Below, in pieces: positions 8,778-17,976 of a stretch of 64,000 nt of DNA. Made by a program: the position numbers and the translations under genes. The stretch's first letter is position 1. Every line of letters starts with the position of its first letter. The notes beneath the pieces were generated by a model. That model did no database searches. It had not been told where the DNA came from and saw only the letters and a list, made by a program, of their open reading frames with translations. The DNA comes from Paracidovorax cattleyae. GTDB lineage: Bacteria; Pseudomonadota; Gammaproteobacteria; Burkholderiales; Burkholderiaceae_C. The stretch covers positions 124,001-188,000 of the forward strand of contig NZ_FNJL01000004.1 in the NCBI RefSeq assembly GCF_900104515.1, in the 5' to 3' direction.

Positions 8778-10050
8778 TTACGCCTGGCGCGCCGTCGCCG
8801 CATCCGGCAAGGTCGTCGAAGGCCGGCAGACCGCGCCGAGCGAGGCGCAGGTCCTCAAGCAGCTGCGCGACCAGGGCCTCACGCCCCTGGGCATCAGCGA
8901 TGCCGCGGGAGCGCCTCCTGTCGCTGCGGTCTCCGTGCACGGCGCGGGCAAAAGCGCCACAGCAGCCGCTGCCGCCGGTGTGGTCCCCGCGCCCCGCGGG
9001 CGCGGCAGCAAGGGCCCGGTCAAGCAGGCGGACGTGCTCGCGCTCACGTCGGAGCTCTCCATCATGCTGCGTGCCGGCCTGGCGCTCGACAACGCCCTGC
9101 GGGTGCTCATCGACATGAGCCACAAGCCCGCCATGGCCACGCTGCTGCAGGGCGTGCTAGACGCAGTCAAGGGCGGCACGCCGCTCAGCCGTGCACTCGC
9201 GCAGCACCGGGACCTTTTCGGCGACTTCTACATCAACATGATCCGCTCCGGCGAGGCCAGCGGCCAGATGTCCGCCGTGCTCGAGCGGCTCGTCGCCCAC
9301 ATGGAGCGCCAGCGTGCCCTGCGCGACAGCGTCATCTCGGCCACCATCTATCCGGCCATCCTGCTGGGCGTGGCCGTGCTGTCGCTGGTCGCCATGCTGG
9401 GTTTCGTCGTGCCGCAGTTCGAGAAGCTCTTCACCGACATGGGCGACGCGCTCCCCCTGCCGACCCAGCTGGTGATGGCCCTGGGCCATGCGTTCACGCG
9501 CTATGGCCTCCTGATCGGTATCGCGGCGCTGGGCCTCGGGCTGCTCTTGCGCCGCTGGGCCACGTCCCCGGCCGGCCGGATGTGGTGGCAGTCGCGCCTG
9601 CTGAAGATGCCCCTCATGGGGCCGCTGGCCCTCAAGTACCAGCTGACGCTGTTCTCCCGCTCCCTGGGCACGCTGCTCGGCAACGGGGTGCCGATGCTCA
9701 CGGCCCTGCACATCGCCACCGAGACGGTGAACAACGCCGTGCTCCAGCAGGCGCTCTCCAAGGTGGCGCCCATCGTGAAGGAGGGCGGCAAGGTGGTGCA
9801 GGCCATCACCGCCACCGGCATCTTCGAGCCGATCGCGGTCAACCTGATCCGGGTGGGCGAGGAAACCGGGCGCATCGGCCAGATGATGCTCGAGCTGTCC
9901 AACATATTGAACCGCGAGGTCGAAACCGGCATCAAACGCCTTCTCACCCTGGTCGAGCCCGTGCTCATCCTGGTGCTGGGCGTGCTGATCGCCGCCATCA
10001 TCGTGTCCATCCTTCTCGGGATCCTGTCCATCAATGACCTCGCCGTATAA
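8770..10050 (+). CDS. gspF: Type II secretion inner-membrane platform protein GspF
   Basis: 426 residues with the duplicated GspF/PilC fold. It begins MPDYAWRAVAASGKVVEG, as usual for this family. There is an Ala-rich linker around residues 55-75. Two T2SF domains follow, with hydrophobic helices near 200-220 (ATIYPAILLGVAVLSLVAML), about 245-265, and at the C-terminus (VLILVLGVLIAAIIVSILLG). The repeated pattern FGDFYINMIRSGEASGQM / FEPIAVNLIRVGEETGRI marks the two halves. It joins the GspE motor to the inner-membrane assembly. Confidence 0.95.
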   Translation: MPDYAWRAVAASGKVVEGRQTAPSEAQVLKQLRDQGLTPLGISDAAGAPPVAAVSVHGAGKSATAAAAAGVVPAPRGRGSKGPVKQADVLALTSELSIMLRAGLALDNALRVLIDMSHKPAMATLLQGVLDAVKGGTPLSRALAQHRDLFGDFYINMIRSGEASGQMSAVLERLVAHMERQRALRDSVISATIYPAILLGVAVLSLVAMLGFVVPQFEKLFTDMGDALPLPTQLVMALGHAFTRYGLLIGIAALGLGLLLRRWATSPAGRMWWQSRLLKMPLMGPLALKYQLTLFSRSLGTLLGNGVPMLTALHIATETVNNAVLQQALSKVAPIVKEGGKVVQAITATGIFEPIAVNLIRVGEETGRIGQMMLELSNILNREVETGIKRLLTLVEPVLILVLGVLIAAIIVSILLGILSINDLAV

Positions 10051-10078
10051 TTTTCGTTTGTCCAAGGAGTCCTCTTCC

Positions 10079-10534
10079 ATGGCGCACATCCTTGCCCGCC
10101 GCTCCTGTGGCACGCCCATGCAACGCAAATCCTCCCGCGGCTTCACGCTGATCGAACTGCTGGTCGTGCTGGCCATCCTGACACTGCTGGCCGGCCTGGT
10201 CGGTCCGCGCGTGCTGGGCCAGCTCGGCGGCGCCAAGGCCAAGACGGCCGGCGTGCAGATCGCCGACCTGGACAAGTCGCTGGAACTCTTCAAGCTCGAC
10301 GTCGGCCGCTATCCCACCACGGAAGAAGGCCTGAACGCCCTCGTCACCCGACCCGGCTCCGTGAACGGGTGGGCCGGCCCCTACCTCAAGGGCAGCGTCC
10401 CCACGGACCCGTGGGGCCACCCGTACCGCTACGCCAATCCCGGTCCCAACGGCGGCATCGAGATCCTCTCGCTGGGCTCGGACGGCGCACCGGGCGGAGA
10501 AGGCGAAGCGGCCGACATCCGCAACAAGCCCTGA
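10079..10534 (+). CDS. gspG: Major pseudopilin GspG
   Basis: Major pseudopilus subunit of the type II system, 151 residues. The prepilin peptidase site is SSRG|FTLIELLVVLAI with Glu5 of the mature protein. The C-terminal domain has the GspG hallmarks YPTTEEGLNAL, the segment around GWAGPYLKGSVPTDPWGHPY, and the calcium-loop-like end EILSLGSDGAPGGEGEAADI. The ATG at 10079 has a good ribosome site, AAGGAG at 10064-10069, 9 bp upstream. This gives a 20-residue leader before the shorter in-frame Met at MQRKSSRG, which remains an alternative start. Confidence 0.96.
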   Translation: MAHILARRSCGTPMQRKSSRGFTLIELLVVLAILTLLAGLVGPRVLGQLGGAKAKTAGVQIADLDKSLELFKLDVGRYPTTEEGLNALVTRPGSVNGWAGPYLKGSVPTDPWGHPYRYANPGPNGGIEILSLGSDGAPGGEGEAADIRNKP

Positions 10535-10560
10535 CGTTTTCGTTTCCCTGCCGTTTGGCC

Positions 10561-11007
10561 ATGCGGCGCGAGCGCGGCTTCACGCTGGTTGAGTTGCTGG
10601 TCGTCTTCGCCATCATGGCGCTCGTGGTGGGCCTCGCGCCGCTCGCCTTCGAGCGCCTGCGCGAAGCCTCGTCCTATCGCGACGCGGTCCGCACCATGTC
10701 CAGCCAGATGCGTTCGGCCCGCTTCCAGGCCATGGCCGAAGGCCGCGAGGTGCGCTTTTCGGTCGATCTCCGCAACCGTCTCTACGGGGTGGGCGCTGCC
10801 ATGAAGCCCTTGCCCGAGCCGCTGCAGCTGCGGGCCATCGTGGCCAACTCCGAACTGGATCCGCAGAGCCGTGCATCCATCCGCTTTTTGCCCAGCGGAG
10901 GTGCCACGGGCGGCAGCATCGAAATCCTCAGGGCCCCCGGCGTGGGCACGCGCCTGCGGGTGGACTGGCTTTCCGGCCGGGTGACGCAGGAGGCGCTGAC
11001 CCGATGA
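10561..11007 (+). CDS. gspH: Minor pseudopilin GspH
   Basis: 148 residues. The type IV pilin-like leader RRERG|FTLVELLVVFAI begins right at the ATG at 10561, which fixes the start. A GspH/FimT-like beta domain follows (MSSQMRSARFQAMAEGREVRFSVD), a pattern typical of this subunit. It is one of the four minor pseudopilins H-I-J-K encoded in order here, which form the pseudopilus tip. It starts 26 bp after gspG and overlaps gspI by 4 bp. Confidence 0.92.
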   Translation: MRRERGFTLVELLVVFAIMALVVGLAPLAFERLREASSYRDAVRTMSSQMRSARFQAMAEGREVRFSVDLRNRLYGVGAAMKPLPEPLQLRAIVANSELDPQSRASIRFLPSGGATGGSIEILRAPGVGTRLRVDWLSGRVTQEALTR

Positions 11008-11411
11008 TCGGGCGCAGGCATCGCGGCCAGCAGGGGCTCACCCTGCTGGAGTTGCTGGTGGCGTTCGCCATCATGGCGCTCGCCATGGGCATGCTCTATC
11101 GCGCCATGGGTGGCTCTGCCCGCAGCGTCGCGGACGTGGACCGCTATCAGCGAGCCGTGGTGCTGGCGCAGTCGCTGCTGGCTTTGCGCGATGCGGTGCC
11201 GGAGCAGGGCTGGAACCAGTCCGGCGAATCGGCCGGGTACCAATGGCGCATCGCCAGCGCACCCTATCCCACCGATGTCAAGGGGTCGAACATCCCTCCT
11301 CTGCACGAGGTGAGTATCGTCATCTCCTGGTCGGACGGGACCCGGGCCCGCAGCTTCGAACTCAGCACCCTGCGGCCGCAACGCAGGCTGCCGGAACCGG
11401 GACGCGGCTGA
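11004..11411 (+). CDS. gspI: Minor pseudopilin GspI
   Basis: 135 residues with the prepilin cleavage site GQQG|LTLLELLVAFAIMALAMG. Leu rather than Phe is the first mature residue, as happens in some minor pseudopilins. The C-terminal part fits GspI (AVVLAQSLLALRDAVPEQGW..., then the region around YQWRIASAPYP). Start overlaps the gspH stop and the stop shares one base with the gspJ start, so translation is tightly coupled. Confidence 0.92.
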   Translation: MIGRRHRGQQGLTLLELLVAFAIMALAMGMLYRAMGGSARSVADVDRYQRAVVLAQSLLALRDAVPEQGWNQSGESAGYQWRIASAPYPTDVKGSNIPPLHEVSIVISWSDGTRARSFELSTLRPQRRLPEPGRG

Positions 11412-12088
11412 TGGGCAGGATCTGCAGAAGCCACGAGCGGGGACGGGCGCGGGGGTTCACCCTCGTGGAACTGCTCGTCGTGATCTCCCTGCTGTCCCTG
11501 GTCATGCTCGCCATGGCCTCCGCCCTGCGCACCACGGCGCAGACGGAAGAGCGCGTGGATGCCCGCCTGCGCAAGGTGGACGACCTGCGGACCACCGATG
11601 GTTTCCTGCGCGCGGTGCTGGGCCGGGTATCCATGCGCAAGCGGCTGGGCGTCATTCCCGTCAACGAAAGCCCGTACTATTTCCTGGGAGGGCCGCAGGA
11701 AATGGTGTGGGTGGGCATCATGCCCGCCCGCTATGGCGTGGGTGGGCGGTTCTTCCTGCGGCTGGGGCTGGAGGAGGGGCCGGTCGGCCAGTCGCTGGTG
11801 CTGCGGTATCTGCCCTTTTCGAATGCAGTCGCCGTGCCGGACTGGAGCCAGGCCGAAAGCTATGTGCTGGTGCCGGCCGTCACCGGGTTGGAGTTGCGCT
11901 ACGAAGATCCCTCGCAGGAACCGCCGCAATGGGGCGCCCCCTGGACGATCACCGACCGGCTTCCCCAGCGCGTATCGATACAGATCCGCAGCGCCACGGA
12001 TGCCTGGCCGGAGATCGTGGTGGCCATGCGGGCACTGCCGAGCAGCGATTCCTCCATCGGCGGTGCAGTATTCGGAGGCAGCCAGTGA
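11411..12088 (+). CDS. gspJ: Minor pseudopilin GspJ
   Basis: 225 residues. Leader RARG|FTLVELLVVISLLSLVML, then the GspJ-type domain (VDARLRKVDDLRTTDGFLRAVL). This is followed by beta segments such as FFLRLGLEEGPVGQSLVLRY and VTGLELRYEDPS. The start codon at 11411 shares its A with the gspI stop. Pseudopilus tip subunit that pairs with GspI and GspK. Confidence 0.92.
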   Translation: MGRICRSHERGRARGFTLVELLVVISLLSLVMLAMASALRTTAQTEERVDARLRKVDDLRTTDGFLRAVLGRVSMRKRLGVIPVNESPYYFLGGPQEMVWVGIMPARYGVGGRFFLRLGLEEGPVGQSLVLRYLPFSNAVAVPDWSQAESYVLVPAVTGLELRYEDPSQEPPQWGAPWTITDRLPQRVSIQIRSATDAWPEIVVAMRALPSSDSSIGGAVFGGSQ

Positions 12089-12945
12089 TGCGTTTCCTTC
12101 GCCACCGCTCTCCTCGTTCCTCCGGCGGCATGGCCCTGATCGCGGTGCTCTGGATCGTCGCATCGCTCAGCATCATTGTTACCGGAGTTACGCGCACCAT
12201 CCGCGAAGAGGCCCGCATGATGACGCTGGCTCGGCAGAGCGTCCAGGCGCAGGCCCTGGGCGATGCAGCCATTCAGCTGGCCCTCCAGGCCATCGTCGCC
12301 AGCAACGCGCCCATCACCCGCATGCTGCAGTCGGAAGTCCGTTACGCCGGCGTTGCCATGCAGGTGCGGGCGATGCCGCTCAACGGCCTTATCGACATCA
12401 ACAGCGCCCCCGTGCCGCTCCTTGCCAGAGCCTATGCGGTGGCGGGCGGAGTGCCTGCCGGGCAGGCGGACGCCCTGGCGCAGGCCACGGTGCAGTTCCG
12501 CGAACAGCGCGGGCCTTCCGGGTTGCAGGAGCGTTTCGAGGCAGAAGAGGATCTGCTCCGGGTGCCAGGAGTCGACTATGACCTCTATGCTAGACTTTTT
12601 CCCCTCGTCACTGCTGACCTGCGGGGCCGGGGGCTGGTGAATCCCCTGGCTGCTTCCGTCGAAGTCCTGACGGTACTGGCCGGCGGAAACGCAGCCGCAG
12701 CCAGGGCCATCGCCGACAAGCGCGACGCAGGTGAACCCGGGGTGGACACGAGCGCGCTCGACAGCGCCTTCCTCGACAGCTCCTCCGTACGGCGGATCCG
12801 CATGGAGGCCCGGGTTCCCATGGCGGATGGCACCTGGCTGCGCGTGTCGCGCAGCGTCGATCTGACCGCACGCGCCCGTGACGGAGCACCGTGGTATTCC
12901 TTCCGTACCGGTTCCAGCGTGGAGCCGGTGGCCCGCAATCCCTGA
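12088..12945 (+). CDS. gspK: Minor pseudopilin GspK
   Basis: 285 residues, the largest minor pseudopilin. The leader is SSGG|MALIAVLWIVASLSIIVTG, followed by the GspK body, including GLIDINSAPVPLLARAYAV and the helix-hairpin-helix-like region typical of the family. It caps the pseudopilus tip. The mature domain is shorter than that of some enterobacterial GspK proteins (roughly 300-330 residues). The start shares a base with the gspJ stop. Confidence 0.93.
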   Translation: MRFLRHRSPRSSGGMALIAVLWIVASLSIIVTGVTRTIREEARMMTLARQSVQAQALGDAAIQLALQAIVASNAPITRMLQSEVRYAGVAMQVRAMPLNGLIDINSAPVPLLARAYAVAGGVPAGQADALAQATVQFREQRGPSGLQERFEAEEDLLRVPGVDYDLYARLFPLVTADLRGRGLVNPLAASVEVLTVLAGGNAAAARAIADKRDAGEPGVDTSALDSAFLDSSSVRRIRMEARVPMADGTWLRVSRSVDLTARARDGAPWYSFRTGSSVEPVARNP

Positions 12946-12951
12946 AAAGCG

Positions 12952-14274
12952 ATGTCCTCTTTCTCTTCTGAAGCCCGTTTTCTGGGAGTCGATCTGCGCG
13001 TGCTGTGGCGCGACATCCGCCAGCCCTGGTCGCACATGCATGACTGGCCCGTTTTCGCCTGGCTCACGCCTGCGGCGCCGGTACGCGTCATCCATCCCGA
13101 CGGCCGGCAGTCCGTCTGGATGGGGCAGGACCGCCAGGGTGAACGCTCGGGCATCGCCAAGCCGCCCTTCACCGCCGTGGAACTGCCCGAGGACCTGGTG
13201 CTGCGCCGCTCGCTGGCCTTGCCGCCCATGACGGCCGTCGACGTTGCCCATGCATCTTCGCTGGAAGCGCGCTCCATCAGTCCGTTCCCTGCCGGTGATC
13301 TGGCCTGGGGCCATCGCGCCCACTGGCTCCCCGGAGGCAACGCGCGCGTGGACCTGGTGCTCGTATCGCGCCGGCAGATCGCGCAGTACCTGGCAAGCCG
13401 GGCGGGTGCCCTGGCCGGCGCCGATCCGGAAATCTGGGTGCGAGCAGGAGACGGCGAGCCCATCGTTCTGGAGGGCTACGGCGAAGGATTGCGCAAGGCC
13501 CATGCCATGCGGTGGCGACGCACGGGTCTCGCGATGCTGGGCACGATCGGACTGCTGCTGCTGGCCATCGCCGTCACGCCCAGCCTGCAACTGAGGGAGC
13601 GCGCGCTGGAAGCCGCGCAATCGTATGGGGAAGTCACGCAGCGCGTGGCTCCGGTCGTCCAGCAGCGTGAAGCGCTCATGCAGTCGGCCGAGAAGCTGAA
13701 CCAGTTGTCCGAACTGGTCTCCAGCCGCATCGAACCCTTGAAAGTTCTCGACCGGCTGACCCAGTTGCTGCCGGACGATACTGCTCTCCAAAGCTTCCGG
13801 CTGCAGGGGGGCAAAGTCACGATCGTCGGCATGACTGCCAATGCTTCGGCCTTGATGCAGATTCTGGGCAATGAGGCAGGTTTCAAGGAAGTTCGGGCGC
13901 CATCCGCGGCGACCCGGATGGGCAACTCCGGCAAGGAGTCTTTCGCGATTGAATTCATGCTCGATCCGCAGGTGTTCGGCGCATCTGCCAGCGCGCCTGC
14001 CGGAGCCGCGGCGTCTTCCGCCGCGACCCCCCTGCCTGCAGCAGTGTCTGCGTCTGCCCCCGGTTCTGCCGCTTCCATGCCTGTGCCTGCCACCCCTGCG
14101 GCCAGCGCACCCGGCGTCGCGGCTCCAGCGGCAGTCCCGCCACCGGTAACGTCGGCGCCCCAGGCCACTTTTGGCGGCGTGGCGACCTTCGGCGGCACCG
14201 CTCCCCGGCCGGCAGCGGCGCCTGCCCGGAGCGCTTCCTCTCCTTCCGCTGCGGCAACGCGCGACAAACCATGA
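12952..14274 (+). CDS. gspL: GspL / PilN-like inner-membrane secretion protein
   Basis: 440 residues, placed where gspL belongs. A cytoplasmic N-terminal domain (1-180) precedes a single membrane helix (about 189-205, GLAMLGTIGLLLLAIAV). A periplasmic PilN-like coiled-coil and ferredoxin-like domain follows (LNQLSELVSSRIEPLKVLDRLTQLLPDD). The last ~90 residues are a low-complexity Ala/Pro/Ser tail. Classical GspL has a fuller actin-like cytoplasmic domain, so this is a divergent, PilN-type form. It probably links the GspE ATPase to GspM. Confidence 0.8.
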   Translation: MSSFSSEARFLGVDLRVLWRDIRQPWSHMHDWPVFAWLTPAAPVRVIHPDGRQSVWMGQDRQGERSGIAKPPFTAVELPEDLVLRRSLALPPMTAVDVAHASSLEARSISPFPAGDLAWGHRAHWLPGGNARVDLVLVSRRQIAQYLASRAGALAGADPEIWVRAGDGEPIVLEGYGEGLRKAHAMRWRRTGLAMLGTIGLLLLAIAVTPSLQLRERALEAAQSYGEVTQRVAPVVQQREALMQSAEKLNQLSELVSSRIEPLKVLDRLTQLLPDDTALQSFRLQGGKVTIVGMTANASALMQILGNEAGFKEVRAPSAATRMGNSGKESFAIEFMLDPQVFGASASAPAGAAASSAATPLPAAVSASAPGSAASMPVPATPAASAPGVAAPAAVPPPVTSAPQATFGGVATFGGTAPRPAAAPARSASSPSAAATRDKP

Positions 14275-14831
14275 AACGCATGCCCTCCCGAGAGCGGTTG
14301 ATACTGACCGCCACCCTGCTGCTTGCCCTGGTGCCCCTGGTGCTGATCGGCTTGTATGTCGCCCAGCGCCACATGGAGGCGCAGGAGCGGCTGGATGCGC
14401 TGGAGCCCCGCCATGCGCGCCTGTTGGGCCTGGAAGCCCAGAAGTCGGAAATTGCCGCGGCCCTGCAGAACGCGGGGGAAGCGCGTGCGCAATACATTTA
14501 TCCCGCCGGCCAGGACGCGAGCCTGACCGGCAATGCTGCCCAGCAGAAGGTGCGGGACATCTTCGGCGCGGCAGGGCTTCAGGTGAGCAGCAGCCAGGTC
14601 CTGCCCCCGAAGGAAGACAAGGGGTTCGATCGAATTCCCCTGAACGTGCGGGCCGAAGGAGACATGCTTGCGGTTCAGAGTGCCCTGGCGGTGCTCAACA
14701 GCCAGTTGCCGCTGGTCCTCATCGACGATCTCGAAATCCAGGTGAACGCGGGGTTCGGCAACGTCGATCCGAAGAACGCGCCGCGGTTGTCCGTTGCGTT
14801 CGGCCTGAGCGTACTGAGGGAGCGGTCATGA
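14271..14831 (+). CDS. gspM: Type II secretion protein GspM (T2SSM_b type)
   Basis: 186 residues with one N-terminal membrane helix (ERLILTATLLLALVPLVLIG). A coiled-coil stretch (MEAQERLDALEPRHARLLGLE) and a small periplasmic alpha/beta domain follow. The pattern DIFGAAGLQVSSSQVLPP and PLNVRAEGDMLAVQSALAVL fits the alternative GspM family (T2SSM_b). It overlaps gspL by 4 bp and the next gene by 4 bp. Confidence 0.85.
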   Translation: MKRMPSRERLILTATLLLALVPLVLIGLYVAQRHMEAQERLDALEPRHARLLGLEAQKSEIAAALQNAGEARAQYIYPAGQDASLTGNAAQQKVRDIFGAAGLQVSSSQVLPPKEDKGFDRIPLNVRAEGDMLAVQSALAVLNSQLPLVLIDDLEIQVNAGFGNVDPKNAPRLSVAFGLSVLRERS

Positions 14832-15436
14832 AGCGCTACTCCCTGCACCTGCTGCTCTTCGTGAACGCCATATTGGCGCTGGTGCTCCTGTGGATGTGGA
14901 TTTCTCCGGATGGAACGTTGCGCAATGTCCGCTGGCAGCCCCCGGAACCGCGCAAATCGGACGTCAGTGGCCTGCTGCCCGTGCTGCCCGCAGTCGGCAC
15001 GGCCGATACCCGTGCCTTCATTGCCATGCTGGAAAGGCCGCTCTTTTCGTCCACCCGCCGTCCCCCGCCGCCACCGCCTCCTACGTCGGCCAGCGAACCT
15101 CCCCCGGACAATCTCTCTTCGGCACGCCTGTCGGGCGTCTATTCGGGAGGCGGGGAGGGCGGCGTCATCATCCTGGTGGCGGGCAAGCAGCGGCGCCTGC
15201 GGATGAACGACAACATCGACGGCTGGGTACTGAAATCCATCCAGGATCGTGTGGTTTCCTTCAGCCGTGGTGGCGAGACGCGCACGCTGCTGTTGCCCAG
15301 GGCTGCGGTGACGGTGTATTCCGGTGCGCCGCTCCCTTCCCCAGCTTCCAACGTCGGCCAACCGGCGATACCGCCCTCCGCGGGTGCAGGCAGCCCGCCC
15401 CGCCGCGCCGTCTTCGGCGGAATGCGGACTCCTTGA
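14828..15436 (+). CDS. GspC/GspN-like homology-region protein
   Basis: 202 residues. An N-terminal membrane helix (LHLLLFVNAILALVLLWMWI) is followed by a Pro-rich linker with seven consecutive prolines. Then comes a compact beta domain (LSGVYSGGGEGGVIILVAGK, then RLRMNDNIDGWVLKSIQDRV). That domain resembles the HR region of GspC and PilP-type proteins, which contacts the secretin N0 domain. No PDZ domain is present. In this gene order it most likely replaces GspC (annotated as GspN in some genomes). Spacing to gspD is 44 bp. Confidence 0.75.
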   Translation: MKRYSLHLLLFVNAILALVLLWMWISPDGTLRNVRWQPPEPRKSDVSGLLPVLPAVGTADTRAFIAMLERPLFSSTRRPPPPPPPTSASEPPPDNLSSARLSGVYSGGGEGGVIILVAGKQRRLRMNDNIDGWVLKSIQDRVVSFSRGGETRTLLLPRAAVTVYSGAPLPSPASNVGQPAIPPSAGAGSPPRRAVFGGMRTP

Positions 15437-15480
15437 ATTCCAGCGCAGGTGCGCTTTCCCATCTTCTGGGTACGTAAGTC

Positions 15481-17952
15481 ATGATTTCCTATCGATACGC
15501 TCTGACCTCCATCGCCATGGCCGTATGCCAGCTGGCTGCTGCACAGACCTCGGTGCCCGGTGGCGCGCCTGCCACCAATGTCGTGACCGAGCCGGCTGGC
15601 GTGCCCGCAACCGTCGGGTCCGGTGCTGCTGCCGATGGTGCGGCCGCCGGCAAGCCTGGCGGTGACTCTGCTGCAAGCGAGGATCAGGGCAGCCAGCCCC
15701 GCATCATGAGGGGTACCGACAAGGTGCTTGCCGACCCCAAGCCTGTGCCCGCCTTGACCGGTGCGCCCATGACCTTCAGCTTCGAGGAGGCCCCGGTGGC
15801 GGAGGTGGTCCGCACGATGCTGGGCGATATCGCGAAGGCGAACTACGTGCTGCATCCGCCTCTGAACGGCACGGTCACATTGTCCACACGCAACCCCATC
15901 CCTCCGGATCAGGCCATGTTCCTGCTGGAAAGCGCGTTGCAGGCCAACGGCCTGGCGATGATCCGGGACGCCCGCGGAACCTACCATGTCGGCCGGCCGG
16001 ACGCCCTGCGCGCCATCGGCGGGACGCTGCGCCAGTTCCGCAGCGGCGAGCCTCTGCCGCCCGGCAACGGGGCCGTCATCATCCCGCTGCAGTACATCGG
16101 CGCGGCCGAGATGGCTGCCATCCTGCGGCCCATGGTGACGCCTGACGCGATCATCCGGGTGGACAACCTGCGCAACCTGCTGGTGATGTCCGGGACGCGG
16201 ACCCAGGCGGAGGCCTGGATGGACCTCGTGAACACCTTCGACGTGGACCTGCTCAAGGGCATGTCCGTCGGTGTCTTTCCGCTCAAGTACGCCTCCGTGA
16301 AGGAGGTCGAAGCCGCGCTGCGCGTGGTGAGTGGCGGCGGCAGCGCGCCCGGTGCCGTTCCCGGCACGCCCACGGGTGCTGCCGCGGCGGCGACCGCAGC
16401 GGCTGGTGCGAACCAGGCCAATGCCGCTCCCGTGACGCTCGGCGAGGGCAATCCGCTGTTCGGCGCCCTGCGCATCATGCCGATCGAGCGCATCAACAGC
16501 ATCCTCGTGGTGACGCCCCGCGCTGCCTACCTGGACGAAGCGCGCCGCTGGATCGAGAAGCTCGACCAGCCCAGCGACAACGGAGCGGAGCCGCAGCTGT
16601 TCATCTACCACGTGCAGAACGGCAATGCGAAGCACCTGGCGAGCGTGCTGAGCGGCATCTTCGGCGGGCAGACCGGAGGCAGCGTCGCGAACAGCGGGGT
16701 GGCACCCGGCCTCGGAGGCGCGTCGTCCAATTCTTACGGCTCATCGGGCTTCGGCAACTCGTCCTTCAACAGTGGCTTCGGCTCGTCAGGGGCCGGCAAC
16801 TCGTCCTTTGGCAGCGGTTTCGGCGGCAGTGGCGGCTTCGGCGGCAGTGGAGGTTTCGGCGGCGGTTTCAGCAGCGGCAGCGGTTTCGGATCGTTCCAGG
16901 GAAACCGCGGCAACCAGAACCAGGCAGGCGCTCAGCAGGGAGGGGTCAGTGCCAACCTCGGCGGAGTCCGGCTGATGGCCGACGAACTGAACAATTCGGT
17001 GCTGGTCTGGGGAACGAAATCCAATTACATGAAGATTGAGGCCACCCTGAAGCGGCTCGACCTGCCCCCGACGCAGGTGCTGATCGAGGCGTCGATCGTG
17101 GAGGTCACCCTGGACGACACGCTCCAATATGGCCTGCAATGGGCTTTCAGCAACAGTGGACCCTCGAACCTCAACGGGGCGGGCCAGTTGCTGACCAACG
17201 CTCCTAGCAGTACTTCGTCCATAGGTGCTTCCATACCCACGCCGACCACCTCCGGCTTCTCGTACGCGCTGTCCAATTCGCTGGGCAATGTCCGGGTGGT
17301 GCTCAATGCCCTGGCTACCAAACGGCTGCTGAAAGTGATCTCCAGTCCGTCGTTGATGGTGCTGGACAACCATACGGCCATGATGAGCGTAGGCAACCAG
17401 CAGCCCGTGAGAACGGGCTCCATCACCGTCGTCAATGGTTCGAATGCCGTGTCCGACACGATCCAGTATCGCGACACCGGGGTGAGCCTGGCGGTGACCC
17501 CTTCGGTGAATGCCGGCAACCTGGTCACCATGCAGATCGACCAGGCCGTGACGGATGTCGTGGCGGACAATTCGGGGAGCGTCTCTCTGCAGCCCGTGTT
17601 CCAGCAGCGCCAGATCACCAGCAAGGTGGCGGTGCGCTCGGGTGAAGCCATCGTCCTGGGCGGCCTCATCCGTGATACCAGCAACGCATCCAAATCCGGT
17701 GTTCCGCTGCTCCAGGACATTCCCCTGGTCGGCAGCCTCTTCAGCAACAACGGCAAGACGGGCAATCGTACGGAACTGCTGGTGGTGATCACGCCCAAAG
17801 TGGTGCGGACCGATATCGACATCCGCGAGGTCAGCGATGAACTGCGCGACCGCCTGAAGGGGTTGCAGATCATCGAGTTGAAGGAGAACGGACGCACCCC
17901 AGCTGCGCCGTCGGGTACGTCTACAACGATCCAGCCATTGCCTCCGCAGTGA
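15481..17952 (+). CDS. gspD: Type II secretion outer-membrane secretin GspD
   Basis: 823 residues. A signal peptide ends near LAAAQ (about residue 22). N0 (MTFSFEEAPVAEVVRTMLGD) and the N1-N3 domains follow, then the secretin barrel (VLIEASIVEVTLDDTLQYGL ... SKVAVRSGEAIVLGGLIRD ... VPLLQDIPLVGSLFSN). A Gly/Ser/Phe-rich insertion at about residues 407-475, in the N3 loop region, is unusually long. The C-terminal tail after the barrel is Pro/Thr-rich; pilotin dependence cannot be judged. It forms the outer-membrane channel and ends the operon. Confidence 0.96.
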   Translation: MISYRYALTSIAMAVCQLAAAQTSVPGGAPATNVVTEPAGVPATVGSGAAADGAAAGKPGGDSAASEDQGSQPRIMRGTDKVLADPKPVPALTGAPMTFSFEEAPVAEVVRTMLGDIAKANYVLHPPLNGTVTLSTRNPIPPDQAMFLLESALQANGLAMIRDARGTYHVGRPDALRAIGGTLRQFRSGEPLPPGNGAVIIPLQYIGAAEMAAILRPMVTPDAIIRVDNLRNLLVMSGTRTQAEAWMDLVNTFDVDLLKGMSVGVFPLKYASVKEVEAALRVVSGGGSAPGAVPGTPTGAAAAATAAAGANQANAAPVTLGEGNPLFGALRIMPIERINSILVVTPRAAYLDEARRWIEKLDQPSDNGAEPQLFIYHVQNGNAKHLASVLSGIFGGQTGGSVANSGVAPGLGGASSNSYGSSGFGNSSFNSGFGSSGAGNSSFGSGFGGSGGFGGSGGFGGGFSSGSGFGSFQGNRGNQNQAGAQQGGVSANLGGVRLMADELNNSVLVWGTKSNYMKIEATLKRLDLPPTQVLIEASIVEVTLDDTLQYGLQWAFSNSGPSNLNGAGQLLTNAPSSTSSIGASIPTPTTSGFSYALSNSLGNVRVVLNALATKRLLKVISSPSLMVLDNHTAMMSVGNQQPVRTGSITVVNGSNAVSDTIQYRDTGVSLAVTPSVNAGNLVTMQIDQAVTDVVADNSGSVSLQPVFQQRQITSKVAVRSGEAIVLGGLIRDTSNASKSGVPLLQDIPLVGSLFSNNGKTGNRTELLVVITPKVVRTDIDIREVSDELRDRLKGLQIIELKENGRTPAAPSGTSTTIQPLPPQ

Positions 17953-17976
17953 CGGATTCACTTATCATTTTTCCCC

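Noticed and set aside
16730-16900. DNA repeat array inside gspD considered as CRISPR or transposon scar
   Set aside because: The repeats encode in-frame Gly/Ser/Phe codons of the secretin, with no spacers or regular unit; it is a low-complexity protein loop.
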